From assembly GCF_002078875.1 (NCBI RefSeq), contig NC_034424.1, forward strand, positions 8,597,586-8,661,585: a stretch of 64,000 nucleotides of DNA. The letters run 5' to 3'. Each line of letters opens with the position of its first letter. Position 1 is the stretch's first letter. The translations under genes were made by a program, and so were the position numbers. Below are positions 24,699 through 35,800 of this stretch, one piece after another. The notes beneath the pieces were generated by a model that was not told the DNA's origin, ran no database searches, and worked only from the letters and a program-made list of their open reading frames with translations. Source of the stretch: Numida meleagris. Taxonomy: Eukaryota > Chordata > Aves > Galliformes > Numididae.

Positions 24699-26613
24699 TC
24701 AGTCTATTTCCAGATCACTGTCTTCACTGTAACATGCAGATGGATTATGTATAGAAGTCAGGAGCACTAGGTCTTTTTCTGGAAGCAGACCACACTCCTG
24801 CAAAAATGCCTCCAGGTCTACAGCAAAAAAATCTTCTCCGAGCTGGTCAGTGATCCGCACAAAATTGCCGATGAGCTCACCTGCCTTATAGACCAGCAAA
24901 GCTGGCAGAGCATTATTGGTAAAGCGAGCGCTGGCCCCAATGAGCGAACTCTTTACTCTGCAAAATTTAACTGTTGGATACTCAGCAGCCAGACAGATCA
25001 TACAGCCATTCAGGGATTCAGCGCCAGGGATATCATCTTCATAAATATGGATCATGATCAGAGTGCTCTTATGCTCTTTATCAACCGTGTCCAAAAACGC
25101 TTCTCCGCTGGTAATCTCAAAAACCTGTTTAAATTGCTGCCCACTGTACAGCTGCTGCCTCATCTCCTCCATTCGCTGCTTCCTGTATCGCTGTAGAAAT
25201 TCCTCATCATCTTCACCGTTGTGAATCATGTTATATTCTTGTAACGTCATCTAAAAACACATAGAAAAATAGATGACAGAGAAAAAAGAAGGCCTGCATC
25301 ACTATGTGGGTCACTTACATAATTAATTTAAATCAAGAGGATTAATGTGGGACACTCATCTTCAATAACAGCCAAGTGTAACCCACGAAGGCTCAAGCAC
25401 CCTCTGTATTACACTCCATTTTGATCTAATTAGAAACCACGTCCAGTGGGAACAGTGATTTCAGCCTTGGGTATGCTAGTTTCCACATGCTGCACTAATA
25501 ACTCAAGTGGCTGATCCATGCTCCCACTTTAATTCAGGTTAATGGCAGCTATGTGCTGTCACTGAGCTCTGAGCACTGATTGGGTACTGTGCCTGACCTC
25601 AGATCGCTCCTCTTCCACCAGCTTTTTTAATGAGTTTTTCAGTAAACATTATTTGGCAACACAAGCACATTACCTTGTCTGTAGAAACAAAATCAACAGG
25701 ATTTCATGTATTTTGTGTCTATTGGCTCGCTTGGTTAAACATATCTACTGGCCAGGTAAGGATTCCTATCTGCTCCACACACACAAATAATGAAACACAA
25801 AATGTCCAACATTTAACTGGCAATTCCTTTGTGCCACGTTACCTTTCCATTGATTTTTTCCTGAAGCTCTTTCTGTTTCTGCTTATCTGTCTCTTCATCT
25901 AAGTGAGATCTACATGTCATAGACAACTTCTTTATGAGTCGTTCCATTTCTCTGCGCTGCTCCTGTCTCTGCTCTGTCTCCAGTTGTTTAAACCTTCGCC
26001 AGTCATTAATGACTCCTTTTGGACCTGAAATTAAACATGCTTGTATTTAACTACAAAACAGTAACAAAACTACATTTTTTGTTTAAAATTCCAGTAATTT
26101 TATAGAAGCCAGCAGTAAATCAGCGGGCTTGTCATAAGCTTTTTGTACACCGCGCAAAATGCTGTAATGAAAGGAAAGAATAGAGGTAACTTGCCATTTG
26201 CACGTCCTTGAGTTTGCATCTGCTTTTGTCTAGGAAGACAAACCTCTCTAGCTGGGCTACTTTCATAACTGCGATGAAGGTTAATTCAGATTAACACCTG
26301 GGCCCTCAAGAACCCCAAGACCGCTGGCATGACTCAAGTATGCCCCAAAATAAGGACTTTTATTACAACAACAACAGCAGGAGACCACACAAACCTTCCA
26401 ATAGACAAAGTACCCACAAAGCAGTTAGTGCGATGTGGCAATACCTGTGTTGACTGCACTGCCATCGCTGCTAAGCTCTACTTCCCCAACGCTTTCAGGA
26501 ATGGAGCTCTCCCCTTCTTTGTCTTCCTTCTCACTGTCTTCATCCTCACCCTCACTACTGCTGTAATAATACTGGAGCTTCTCGCCCAGTAGTTTATCAT
26601 CCAACGTAGTCAT
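24699..26613 (-). CDS. PDCL: Phosducin-like protein (PhLP1)
   Basis: PhLP1 is a cytosolic co-chaperone that works with the CCT chaperonin to assemble G-beta-gamma dimers. Three coding exons on the minus strand, 26445-26613, 25843-26024 and 24699-25250, give 300 residues (human 301). The start MTTLDDKLLGEKLQYYYSSSEG holds Ser18-Ser20 followed by acidic residues, the CK2 sites known in this family. The segment GVINDWRRFKQLE is the phosducin-family G-beta-gamma-binding helix 1 region. The last exon carries the thioredoxin-like domain (HIYEDDIPG, CMICLAAEYPTVKFCRVKSS, NALPALLVYKAGELIGNFVR) and ends in the acidic SEDSDLEID tail shared with human. All junctions are GT-AG and in phase. An acceptor at 26620-26621 lies 7 nt before the ATG, so a non-coding first exon exists upstream. 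Confidence 0.97.
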
Positions 26614-26899
26614 TATGTTCTAAAAAATAAACAGAACAGACAGCGCGCCTCTTACTCAGCCGTGCAGCACAACGTACGGCTGTACATGTGTAACAGTAGC
26701 CTTTCACTTCTGAGCAGCTTTTATCCACACAGAAGCGTTCAGTGCCCACAGTCACACACCCCACAGCGCAGTAAGGTGAGTTAACTCTTAATGACGATTT
26801 CAAACGTATTTAAATTAAAATCCAGGATGAGTAAGGCCCTGCTTTGTGTCTTAGCACTAAAAGAGCCACAGTTATAAACGCTGTTTCTGCAATGAAGCA

Positions 26900-27715
26900 C
26901 ACGTGAGCAGATGCCCACGTGTTTTTACCCACGGAGAATGAATTTCTAAACGCGATTTGGGAGCCCCGTCCGCCTCCATCGGAGCCCGGCAGGCCGACTT
27001 CCCAGCTACGTACGTTTCGATTTCCACCACAGGGAATTATTTTCGGCGATTCCTCCGAGCGGGAAGCCGAGCCGTGCCTGCAGCGCGCTGCGCTCCGAGC
27101 CGCGCTCCTGCGGGGCCGCCACGAGCACCTGCAAGGAGATCGCACCGTGACAGCGCCGCACGCAACCGCCGCTAACAGTCCGCGCCTGAATAACGCCCCG
27201 CAGGCGAGCGGCGGCGCACACAGGAGATAACCGCGTATTCTGTTTAACTCAACACACGAACGGACTCGACGAGCTCGCACTTCACGAGCGCGGAGACAGC
27301 GCGGGCGGCGCCGCAACCCCGCGCGCATCAGCCGCAGGACAACGCCCCGCCCCGCGCGGCCGCAGCGCCGCCCAACCCAGCCCAGCCCAGCCCAGCCCAG
27401 GCCCATCCCGCCCCGCCCCCTCCCGCAGCGGGCGGCTCAGGCGTTTCTAAGGCGGAACCTCGCGATGCCGAGAGCGCTCCGCACTCAGTGCCCGGGGTGA
27501 CCGCGGAGCCGCCCAGCCCCGCCGGGAGAGCCCTTCCCACCCCCCACCCGCGGAGCCGCGGCCCGGCCCGGCCTCACCGCTGCCCGCCGCCTTCCGGGGC
27601 AATCCGCGCGGGGCACGGCGGGAAGGGGCGGAGCGGAGCGCGGAGGGGAGGGGAGGGGAAGGCCGGGCCCCGCGGGGAGGGGAGCGCCGCTCGGTGGAAC
27701 GCACGGAGGCGGTTA
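26900..27715 (-). promoter_or_regulatory. PDCL: CpG island and non-coding first exon of PDCL
   Basis: The CpG-dense sequence upstream of the PDCL coding exons includes a minus-strand donor GCG followed by gtgagg at 27576-27577. The non-coding first exon would therefore end at 27578 and start somewhere below about 27710. A 5-unit CCCAG run (27376-27400) lies in intron 1. The start site is inferred, with no transcript evidence. Confidence 0.55.
27376..27400. repeat. CCCAG pentamer microsatellite
   Basis: Five perfect tandem CCCAG units lie in PDCL intron 1 close to the promoter, seen directly. Confidence 0.95.
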
Positions 27716-27731
27716 AGGTGGACAAATAATT

Positions 27732-27737
27732 TTTATT
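27732..27737 (-). terminator. RC3H2: Distal poly(A) signal of RC3H2
   Basis: AATAAA on the minus strand, just upstream (in gene order) of the PDCL CpG island. It is the last such hexamer before the next gene starts. Confidence 0.6.
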
Positions 27738-30700
27738 TGTGCATGCAAATACATGTCAATACTGCAAACTTCTTCCATCGATTCTCTCAAACACTGAAAA
27801 CCATGATGCTCTACTCTGTGACCAGCCAAAGCTAAAACCTCTTCACTTCAGTGCTACAGCAAACACGCACGGCCGCCCCGCGCGGGGCCCCCCTACTCTA
27901 ACACGAGGGAACAGACGAGTCGGGAACTCAAACCGAAATAAACGGAATAGAATTTACTCCCCCATATAACCCCATTTCATTTTACAGATTTTAAATTATA
28001 GTTTTAAATAGAAGCTGAGAATGCGCCATAAAAATGAGCATTAAATCCATCGTAGCGATGGTGCCTGCTTTATACATGATGGGTGTACACCATCTTTTAT
28101 TTCATTTACATTTCAATCGAACAATAGATTTGCAAAGAAAATGTCTAATACAGACGTAAAAATATTCACACTAGAGCTTCACAATCGGTTGTACAATTGA
28201 CAAACAGGCCTCTTTTCCCAAACTTTCCAGCTAAGCAAATTTATAAAATGTAATCGATGCAACAAGAAAAAAATTTCCTTAAACTTCCAGGGAAAAGAAT
28301 ACGCAGTAAACAGTATAAATGCGGACAGCAGATGCTGCAAGCTAACCACGATACTTCGGAGTGGCTGTACAGTGGGGATGTGCAGTACAAATCAAAGCCA
28401 CGTGTGTTGTATCACAACTACCGTATAATATACTTGTTTGCCCAGCTACGAAATGCATGCATCCCATGCCTTGGATTCACGGAGATCTACTCTGGGTAAG
28501 TCAATGGGCTCTGGGCAACGACCCTGGCTTTTGGCAGCGAGAAACGCAGGCTCAGTTCGAGTTCAGCCTTCGCAGCAACCTCTCGATTACAACAGGAGGT
28601 GCAGTGCTACGTTTGGATGTGGGAATTTCAGCGATTCCTTTTTGGCTTTCTCCCGTCACCGACAGCTCCCTTCCCTCGCTGTGCTCCCTTGCCAGCAAAG
28701 AGACGCACAGTGCTGCCTGCTGCCAAAGCGCGCTGCTCGTTCATCCTGAAAACTGGGTCATTCCAAAGCACATTTGTTGTGTTCTGCTTGCAGAAGAGGT
28801 CCCTCAATGAGAGGGAACAGCCTAACAGAAGGGATCAAACTACAACATAAAGAATGGACTTTTACATACTATAGATAATTCAATCATTTCTCATTTTGTT
28901 ACACTCTCAAATTCAACATCTTCCTTTAAGTCTAATAATAATGAAGAATCTGTTCACAAAGATGATCAAGGAGCTGCTGGCATACAGTGTCTATGTACAG
29001 CAACAGATACAACTTGACAACTTGTGCTTTAAGAAAGCAAACAAAAACATGTTTGGAACTATTCTGAGTGTAGATAGTTATTTTAAGTGTTCTTTCCTCA
29101 GCTGTTTCCAACCACTGTGCATTGCTTTGTACCTCATCCAGCCTAGTACACTATTATACAAGAACAGCATTCAGCTCTTGAGTACAGGATAATTAAAATT
29201 GTGTGATAACACAACTGTGTTATCAAAAGCACTAAAACCTGCCAGATTAGACTTCTACAATGAGCAATTAAGAGCTTATTTAGCAATCAGCTGTGTACTT
29301 TTTTTTTTTTAAATCAAGTGTCAAACTTTAGCATCCCTGTACTAGACTACCAAGAACCAACGCCAGTTTGCTTTGCAAAGAGTCTAACCTTTCCTTTGAA
29401 GGGTCTAGTATACATTCTACAATGCAAAATCTGCATAAACACTAAGATTCATTTCTTGTCACCTGTTTACAGGAACAAAATATCAGTAGCAGGGCTATCA
29501 CTCTGCTATAATTATATGTTAAGAATGTACAGATAATTACTTTTCACACAAGCATTCTCCCAGCAAAAGCATTAGTCTCTATTAAGACCTATGTGGAAAA
29601 TGAGGCAAAACAAGGAATGAATCCAGGTAGTGAGGCAACACAATTAACTTAGATACTAATAATTCCTGTATCTCTTGCATGTGAAATCCCTGCTGTACCC
29701 CTAAAGAGGGGAAAACAAAAGAAAAAAACACAACAAACAAACCCAAAATGCTTGTCCAAGCAAAGCAAAAGAGCCAATCTCTCTTCCCCAATCTGCTATG
29801 GGCCTTTTCTTTTTTTTCTGACAACAAAGGTATCTTAGGCCAAAACCTAAATGAGAACCACTGCTATTAACGCACAAAGATTAGTAACTATATCTCAGTG
29901 TCAGAAAGTAAGCCCTTCCATAGCCCAAAGGCACCTGATTTGGAACTAGACAAATGAATACATACTTGTTCATAGGGTCAAGGGATGAAACTCCACCAAG
30001 GAAGAAAGCCAGAACTAGGTTCCCACCTGTAGCTTCTACTTGTCAGGGCACTGGAGGGCATAGTTTCATGGCAAAAATCACACAGTCAGTGTTAGAACTG
30101 TAAGACAAAAGCTGGCATGCTATTTAAATGCCCAGGTAATTCTTTTGCCTGTCATTCTCTATATTAAAAATTCAAGAAAATAACTAGTCTCAGTTAAGAA
30201 CCAACTCTCCATATGAAGTATATGGTCATCCTAGAGAACTACGATATCATGGGACCTCCTGCTGCAGGCAAGAGTAGGTAGATACATTTGTTCTTATATA
30301 TGCCAATATGGTTGGCAGGAATATGTTAGGCTTATGTAACTTCACTGGACAAACAGGCAAATGTGTGTAAGCAGCTTAATCCAATCCCCCTCCAGCAGAG
30401 CACAACCAAGTTTTTAAAACTGCAATTTTAAAATTAAAAAGTTAAGGTAAATACACAATCAATTTATGTAGTATATATTCACCCTCAGATCATGCTGAAG
30501 ATGTTCTGTGGAGTTCTGGTGCACAGAGGGCTCTTTCCCTGAGGGCAAATAAGGACTTCTCAAACCTTTATATTTTCTCTATTTTTGTAACAAAATAGCA
30601 ATTTAAAATTTAAAAATCTTTTAAAAAAATTACATCACCTTCAACATGGAAGATCTCACTGTTTAAATATCCATGAAAGAGACATACTTGTTTGCATATC

Positions 30701-31407
30701 TGTTTTGGAATTACATTGTACAGCAAATAATAGTATCTCAGAAGCATTTCAAAAGTAATATAAATTCATATTTACAGAATGGTCTTGGTATAAAATATAC
30801 AACAATCATATTTATGTCTAACATTCTAAGTTAAATTTAACATCAATAGGAAATAAGTTAAGGTGACAAAGGTGGTCTGGTTCTTGTATCCATTCACTTT
30901 GAGTTGCAAGTGAAACAAAGCATCGATCTAACCCTAGCTATGAGGTGGCACTGGCTATAGGAAGGTACAGCAACAGCCAAAGGAAACTAAAAGACTACTT
31001 GACTGTTTTTCTACATACATTCCTTAACATTTGAGTATTAAATAGAGCGTAAGATCTTCCATACTGACACCAGAATATCAAAACTAACCCTTGGATTTTC
31101 AGGTATATTTACAACATAATTATTTCATGGACAGGTTCATTAGGAGAGATATCAAACACCAATATTTACTTAGTCTAATCAGTAACCCTCAGGGAAATGC
31201 CAACCCCCACCCCCCAGAAACGTGCACAAAACAGTTATCAAAATCTTACCCGACCACATAGCTGTGATTTTGTAAAATAACAACTCAGACGACCAGTAAC
31301 ATGATCCTCTTTAAGCATTTTGCTAGCAGGAAAAGCCCTTACATGCAGTACACCTGGTGAAAGATCAGCTTGGCTTAAAATATTCCAGTACAATTTTCAG
31401 AGTAAAC

Positions 31408-31422
31408 AACTTCACAGAAGTT
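31408..31422 (-). promoter_or_regulatory. RC3H2: Constitutive decay element (CDE) hairpin in RC3H2 3' UTR
   Basis: In the RNA sense the sequence reads AACUUC-UGU-GAAGUU: a perfect six-base-pair stem closed by a UGU triloop. The core fits the published CDE consensus UUC-YRY-GAA, which the ROQ domain of roquin-1 and roquin-2 binds to recruit CCR4-NOT deadenylase. The fit is seen directly; function in this message is inferred. Confidence 0.6.
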
Positions 31423-32185
31423 AATAAAACAAACAAAAAGTAAAACTTGTCACAAAGAAAAGTAAGAGGACAAACAAGATGGTAATCATCAGGAGGGAGA
31501 GTCCTGCTTTCTTTTCAAAAATAAAAAAAAAAAGCTGATTTTTAAGCTTCTTAAAAACCAAACGAACAAACATATGCCCAGGGCTCTACTTTGTGTGCAT
31601 TTATGAAAAATCTATCTTCAGCTGACATGTCTAACACGATTCTCAGTCACATCTTAACAGGGCATAAATTCATACACTTCTCAGAGCTCTACAGGTCAGA
31701 TAATGCTATATTATTGTATTTTCAAAGTCTTTGAAAATAAGTTGCCACTGAACGAGCAAAATTAAACCTGAATACAAAATTATGATTAACAACACTAAAT
31801 AAAAGGTAATAACTGCCTTAAATTCCCAATATTTAGTTTAAATTAAAAACAAAACAGTACAAAAACAGCAATACCATCTTGTTAGTCAGTGCAAACACTA
31901 CATACAGGGTTTTCAAAGGAAAGCATAGAGCACCTGATACTTTTTGCCAAGTCATCTGGATTCTATAATTTGCAAGTTGAGAACTATTAATAAAAAAAGA
32001 AAAGAACAAACTGTTGTTACATTAGTGCATAACCTCTCAATATGGTTGAAAATTGCTTCATGTATAACTTGGGAGATCAATACCTAGTACGTTAGCTGGA
32101 GGACTTAGGCACTTGGTTTACTTCTGGTAACTTTACTTGGACAAGTAGCCTGTATATGTGTGTATCTACAGTACTAAAGCAGAAA

Positions 32186-32228
32186 TGTGTGTGTGTGTGT
32201 GTGTGTGCATGTGTGTGTGTATGTGCGC
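32186..32228. repeat. GT dinucleotide microsatellite
   Basis: A near-perfect (GT)n tract with a few interruptions (a GCAT and a GTAT) lies in the RC3H2 3' UTR. Confidence 0.95.
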
Positions 32229-32761
32229 GGGGGGGAATGGAAACAAAACGCTGCAGCAAAGCACTGCACCACAGACCTGCAAATAACGCAGCAGTGCAAA
32301 GCTAATGGTGTGTTAACCCTGTAAAAAGTCTCAAGTCCAAATCCCCACCTCTCAGTCTTCAATCAGGAAACAATACTCCATGCAAAGTTCCACAACTAAG
32401 GAAAAAGCAGCTGCAACAAGACACAAGTTCTTCTCTCATGAAACAAAATAGAGACAAATAAGTTAGTCTTCCTTTCACTAGATGTATCATCGTAGGATCC
32501 TGCTAGTTTAAATAACTGAGTTGTTAGTTTTCTACAGAAGCCATTTTAAACAAGAATGGCTCAGATACCGCACCGGATTGCTACAAACTCATAAAAAGCT
32601 GCTTTAAGCTTAAGTAAAACAATGTCCAAATTCCATTCATCTGTGGAAAGTGAACGCCTTACCCTAATAAAGTAAGTTTTTTTCTTCAGAATGCTAATGC
32701 GAGAGGGGCTTGAAGTATCAAAGAGTCCACAGGAAATGCATGACCCCAATATTATTCTTTA

Positions 32762-32801
32762 AAAAAAATATACATTATATAATATATATTATATATATAA
32801 A
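32762..32801. repeat. AT-only palindromic tract
   Basis: An almost pure A/T stretch with inverted repeats of TATATAAT type lies about 56 nt past the RC3H2 stop. It can fold into an AU hairpin in the RNA. Confidence 0.7.
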
Positions 32802-32856
32802 AAGCTAGTGTAAATGCTTCCACGGTGTGGTCACAAGCTGGAAAGATGAATGCCTT

Positions 32857-35800
32857 TCAGCTGTTAACCATCCTGCCATTTGCAACAGGCTTTAAAAAGT
32901 CATTTTTATCCTCAGACATAATGTGAGCAGTTTTCAAAATGAGGCTGCCAACACTGACTGATGTGCTGATGGGCAGGCAGCTTGCATTGCTAACAGATGT
33001 TGTGATCGGCTGACTGAAGCAAGAAGTTACGGGCAGGATTGTTTTCTGCTCCTCCCTGAGGAGAAAAATAAGTTACACAAGTATTAAACAAGTACATGCA
33101 CAAGTATCCAGAACTGAATTTCTGTGCATTAAATAAATACTGATAAACTCATTTTTAGAAACAAGAATAACATCTTACTATGGAAAGGTATGCTCAGGAC
33201 ATTAAACGCAGTCTGCCTCATTTTCAAGGACAGCATTATACAGTAAAAACTGTAGAACATATAAACCTAAAATAGTGTATTTTTAAAACTACCTCTCTAT
33301 AGAGATTTGTGCAAACAGTCTGAAACTCAACCTTTTGGAATTTTTCTAAATTTCTGGCAACTATAGAAATACTTTCACATTTTTTGCTTTCTGAGTACGT
33401 GAAAGGTATTTTTAACAGCTGTGACCTGTTTCACCATACGATTACAGCAATGCATACAAACAATGGTACCATCCTATGACTTTCGCATTTGTGACCTAAT
33501 TTGACTTCTTAGCAGGTTCTTCTCACTTCACCACATATACACAATGCAGATGTCTAACTCAGGTCTGAGTAGGTGCGCAGTTCATCCTTAAGCACACTTC
33601 AACTATTTCGCTGCTGCTGTTTATCTAGCACTGGCAGACACTGCTGTTTTGTCTAACACTCACAGAATCACAAGGTCTTCACCTAAACTTTGTCTCTTCT
33701 GTTCCATAGATTCTTTCTGGTGCTGCTTTAGTGGATGCCCATTCTCTACAGTTGTTCCATTGAGCAGCTGATCATCTTGAGAGCTGATACCTAGCTGTAT
33801 ATCCAGAATCTCCTACAGGAGGGAAGGAAAAATGTTATTGATACCGTTGCCACCAGCTTTAAATTCCCCTATTATGCTTCCCTATATCGAACTGATGGAA
33901 ATTTGAGTTTCTTCATAAGACTCCTTATTTTTCATCATACGATTGGAATGTCTATTCTGTTTTTCTGTAGGAGAGCTCATTATGCTTCACTTTTGCCTAT
34001 CGTGTCAGATACCTTTAATACTTCTTTTGTTTTGTTTTTTAAAGAAGTAATATGCTATAAATTGTCAATTCCTAATAGGGCTGAAATTCAAACAAAATAT
34101 TTTCAAGAAGCTCCCTAGCTGTAGGTATGACCTCATCAGACATTTCAGGACTGCTTTGGGCATCTCCATTGTTGCACAGCTTTAAAGCTGACATAAGAAG
34201 AGGCAAATCCCTGATAAGATCGTGATTTATATCTAGACTCCATGCTGATCAACTGTTCGAAATTACAGGGAACCCCAGCAGCTTAGCACTTAGGTAGTGT
34301 CAGCAGTCAGGTATCTGAATAAGAAATAGGAGACCCCAGCGTTAAAATAAGATAAATGCTTGATATCAGTACAAAGAGTAAGACGAAAGGCTTTGCTACA
34401 ACATAATCTATTAGTTTACAAAGAAAAATGTTAGAAAGTTTTGAATAACTAATGAAAGAATCTTTCTTAGACATTTTGGAACTTACTTCTATTTGTTCAC
34501 CCTGCCCATCAGGTTCATCTGTATCAAGGGCAGATAGCTCCAATTCAATGTCTCGATCTGGCTTTGTATCAGCACAGTCTTCACTATAATCAGTCTGAAA
34601 GAATGAAATACTTTCTGTAAATATCAAGTTGGCTTTTCACCTGCTTCCCACAAGAGTCATGTATTAAAGTGAAAACAGAAGGCGTGTTTCTAGGACACAA
34701 CATTTGTATGACACAAGAGCTAGATGATACAGAACACAAATAGAACTTCAGGTATAGACAAAATAGGATACACAGCAAAATCTATTTGCAAAGTACTGAA
34801 AGAGAAAATGAATACTGGAATGGAAATTTCTGTAGAGTTAAGATTTAGATTTTTAACACGTACAAGTAGAGCAAAGAGTAAGGTTCACACTAAAATGGAT
34901 GGTCACATTCTTCCCACTTGCTAAATGTACGCTCGGAGTAGCAGAACAGCCAGTCCAGCTACTTGGCCTACAGAAGTAACTGGGTGTAACAACAACAGCA
35001 ACTTAACTTGCACCAAATGTTTTACAAGTATTTTGGAACATCAGAATTAAAAATGTGTCTGTGTGCATATACACATATACATCTCAAAGACTTGTTTCAT
35101 CCCAATCACCCCTTGCTTTACCTCACCATTCCTCAAATCAATTTCCTTGCTTAAAAGATTTAAGGTAAGTCGACCGCCTTCATCTAGAGAATTCCACTTC
35201 TGTTGCATGGCTAGTGCATTTGCCTCTCTCTGAAGTAATAATGAGTTACTTTTGGCCTATGGAAAAAAAGACATACCAGTTACCTACAACTACACTTAAA
35301 CCACGTATTGTCAAACAGCAATATAAATCAGGTCACAAAAGAACAGCTTCCTCTTATACACGTATAACTGCGTGTTCTTTTCATGTCCAACATCTGTTCT
35401 GTATTTGCTGACATTTATCAAGCCCACTACTTTCTACCAAAAACTGCCTTACTGATGTCAGTAGAGCAGCTCATACAAGCTGTCTTTATGCATCATGAAA
35501 AGTGTTCTGGTACTGATGTCTAGTTAACTCACCGATCACTTTATTAATATTACTACTTTCTGTAGATTATACCAAGAAAACTAATTTAATTTTATTTAAG
35601 TACATGGTGTATCTGATCTTACCTGCTGTAATTCAATACTTAATAGATCTCCAGTGCTGGAATGCTTTCTGTGACCAGACAAATCTGTAACTATGAATCT
35701 GTCCCTTTGAGAGAAAGAAGGTAAAATTAGAAATTAAAAATGAGTACTCTAAATCAAAGGATCCAAAAGGACTGTTGGCCTGTCATTATTTTTTCAGACA

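Larger units (their letters stand above)
27711..32856 (-). other. RC3H2: RC3H2 3' UTR (about 5.1 kb)
   Basis: The long AT-rich region follows the RC3H2 stop and has no coding exon. Minus-strand AATAAA hexamers lie at 28096-28101 and 27732-27737; the second ends the message directly at the PDCL promoter. The UTR carries an AU palindrome 56 nt after the stop (32762-32801), a CA repeat in the RNA sense (32186-32228 as GT on the + strand), two Pumilio-type TGTAAATA sites (31106-31113 and 30769-30776), and a perfect constitutive decay element hairpin at 31408-31422. UTR extent is inferred from the poly(A) signals and the absence of any other gene. Confidence 0.65.

Noticed and set aside
26810..27406. 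198-codon minus-strand frame over the PDCL promoter
   Set aside because: It spans the CpG island and a CCCAG microsatellite and has no splice link to PDCL, whose coding start lies further downstream in the gene.
33921..33950. ATGATGA on the minus strand in an RC3H2 intron (possible second C/D snoRNA)
   Set aside because: No CTGA box at suitable spacing and no terminal stem.
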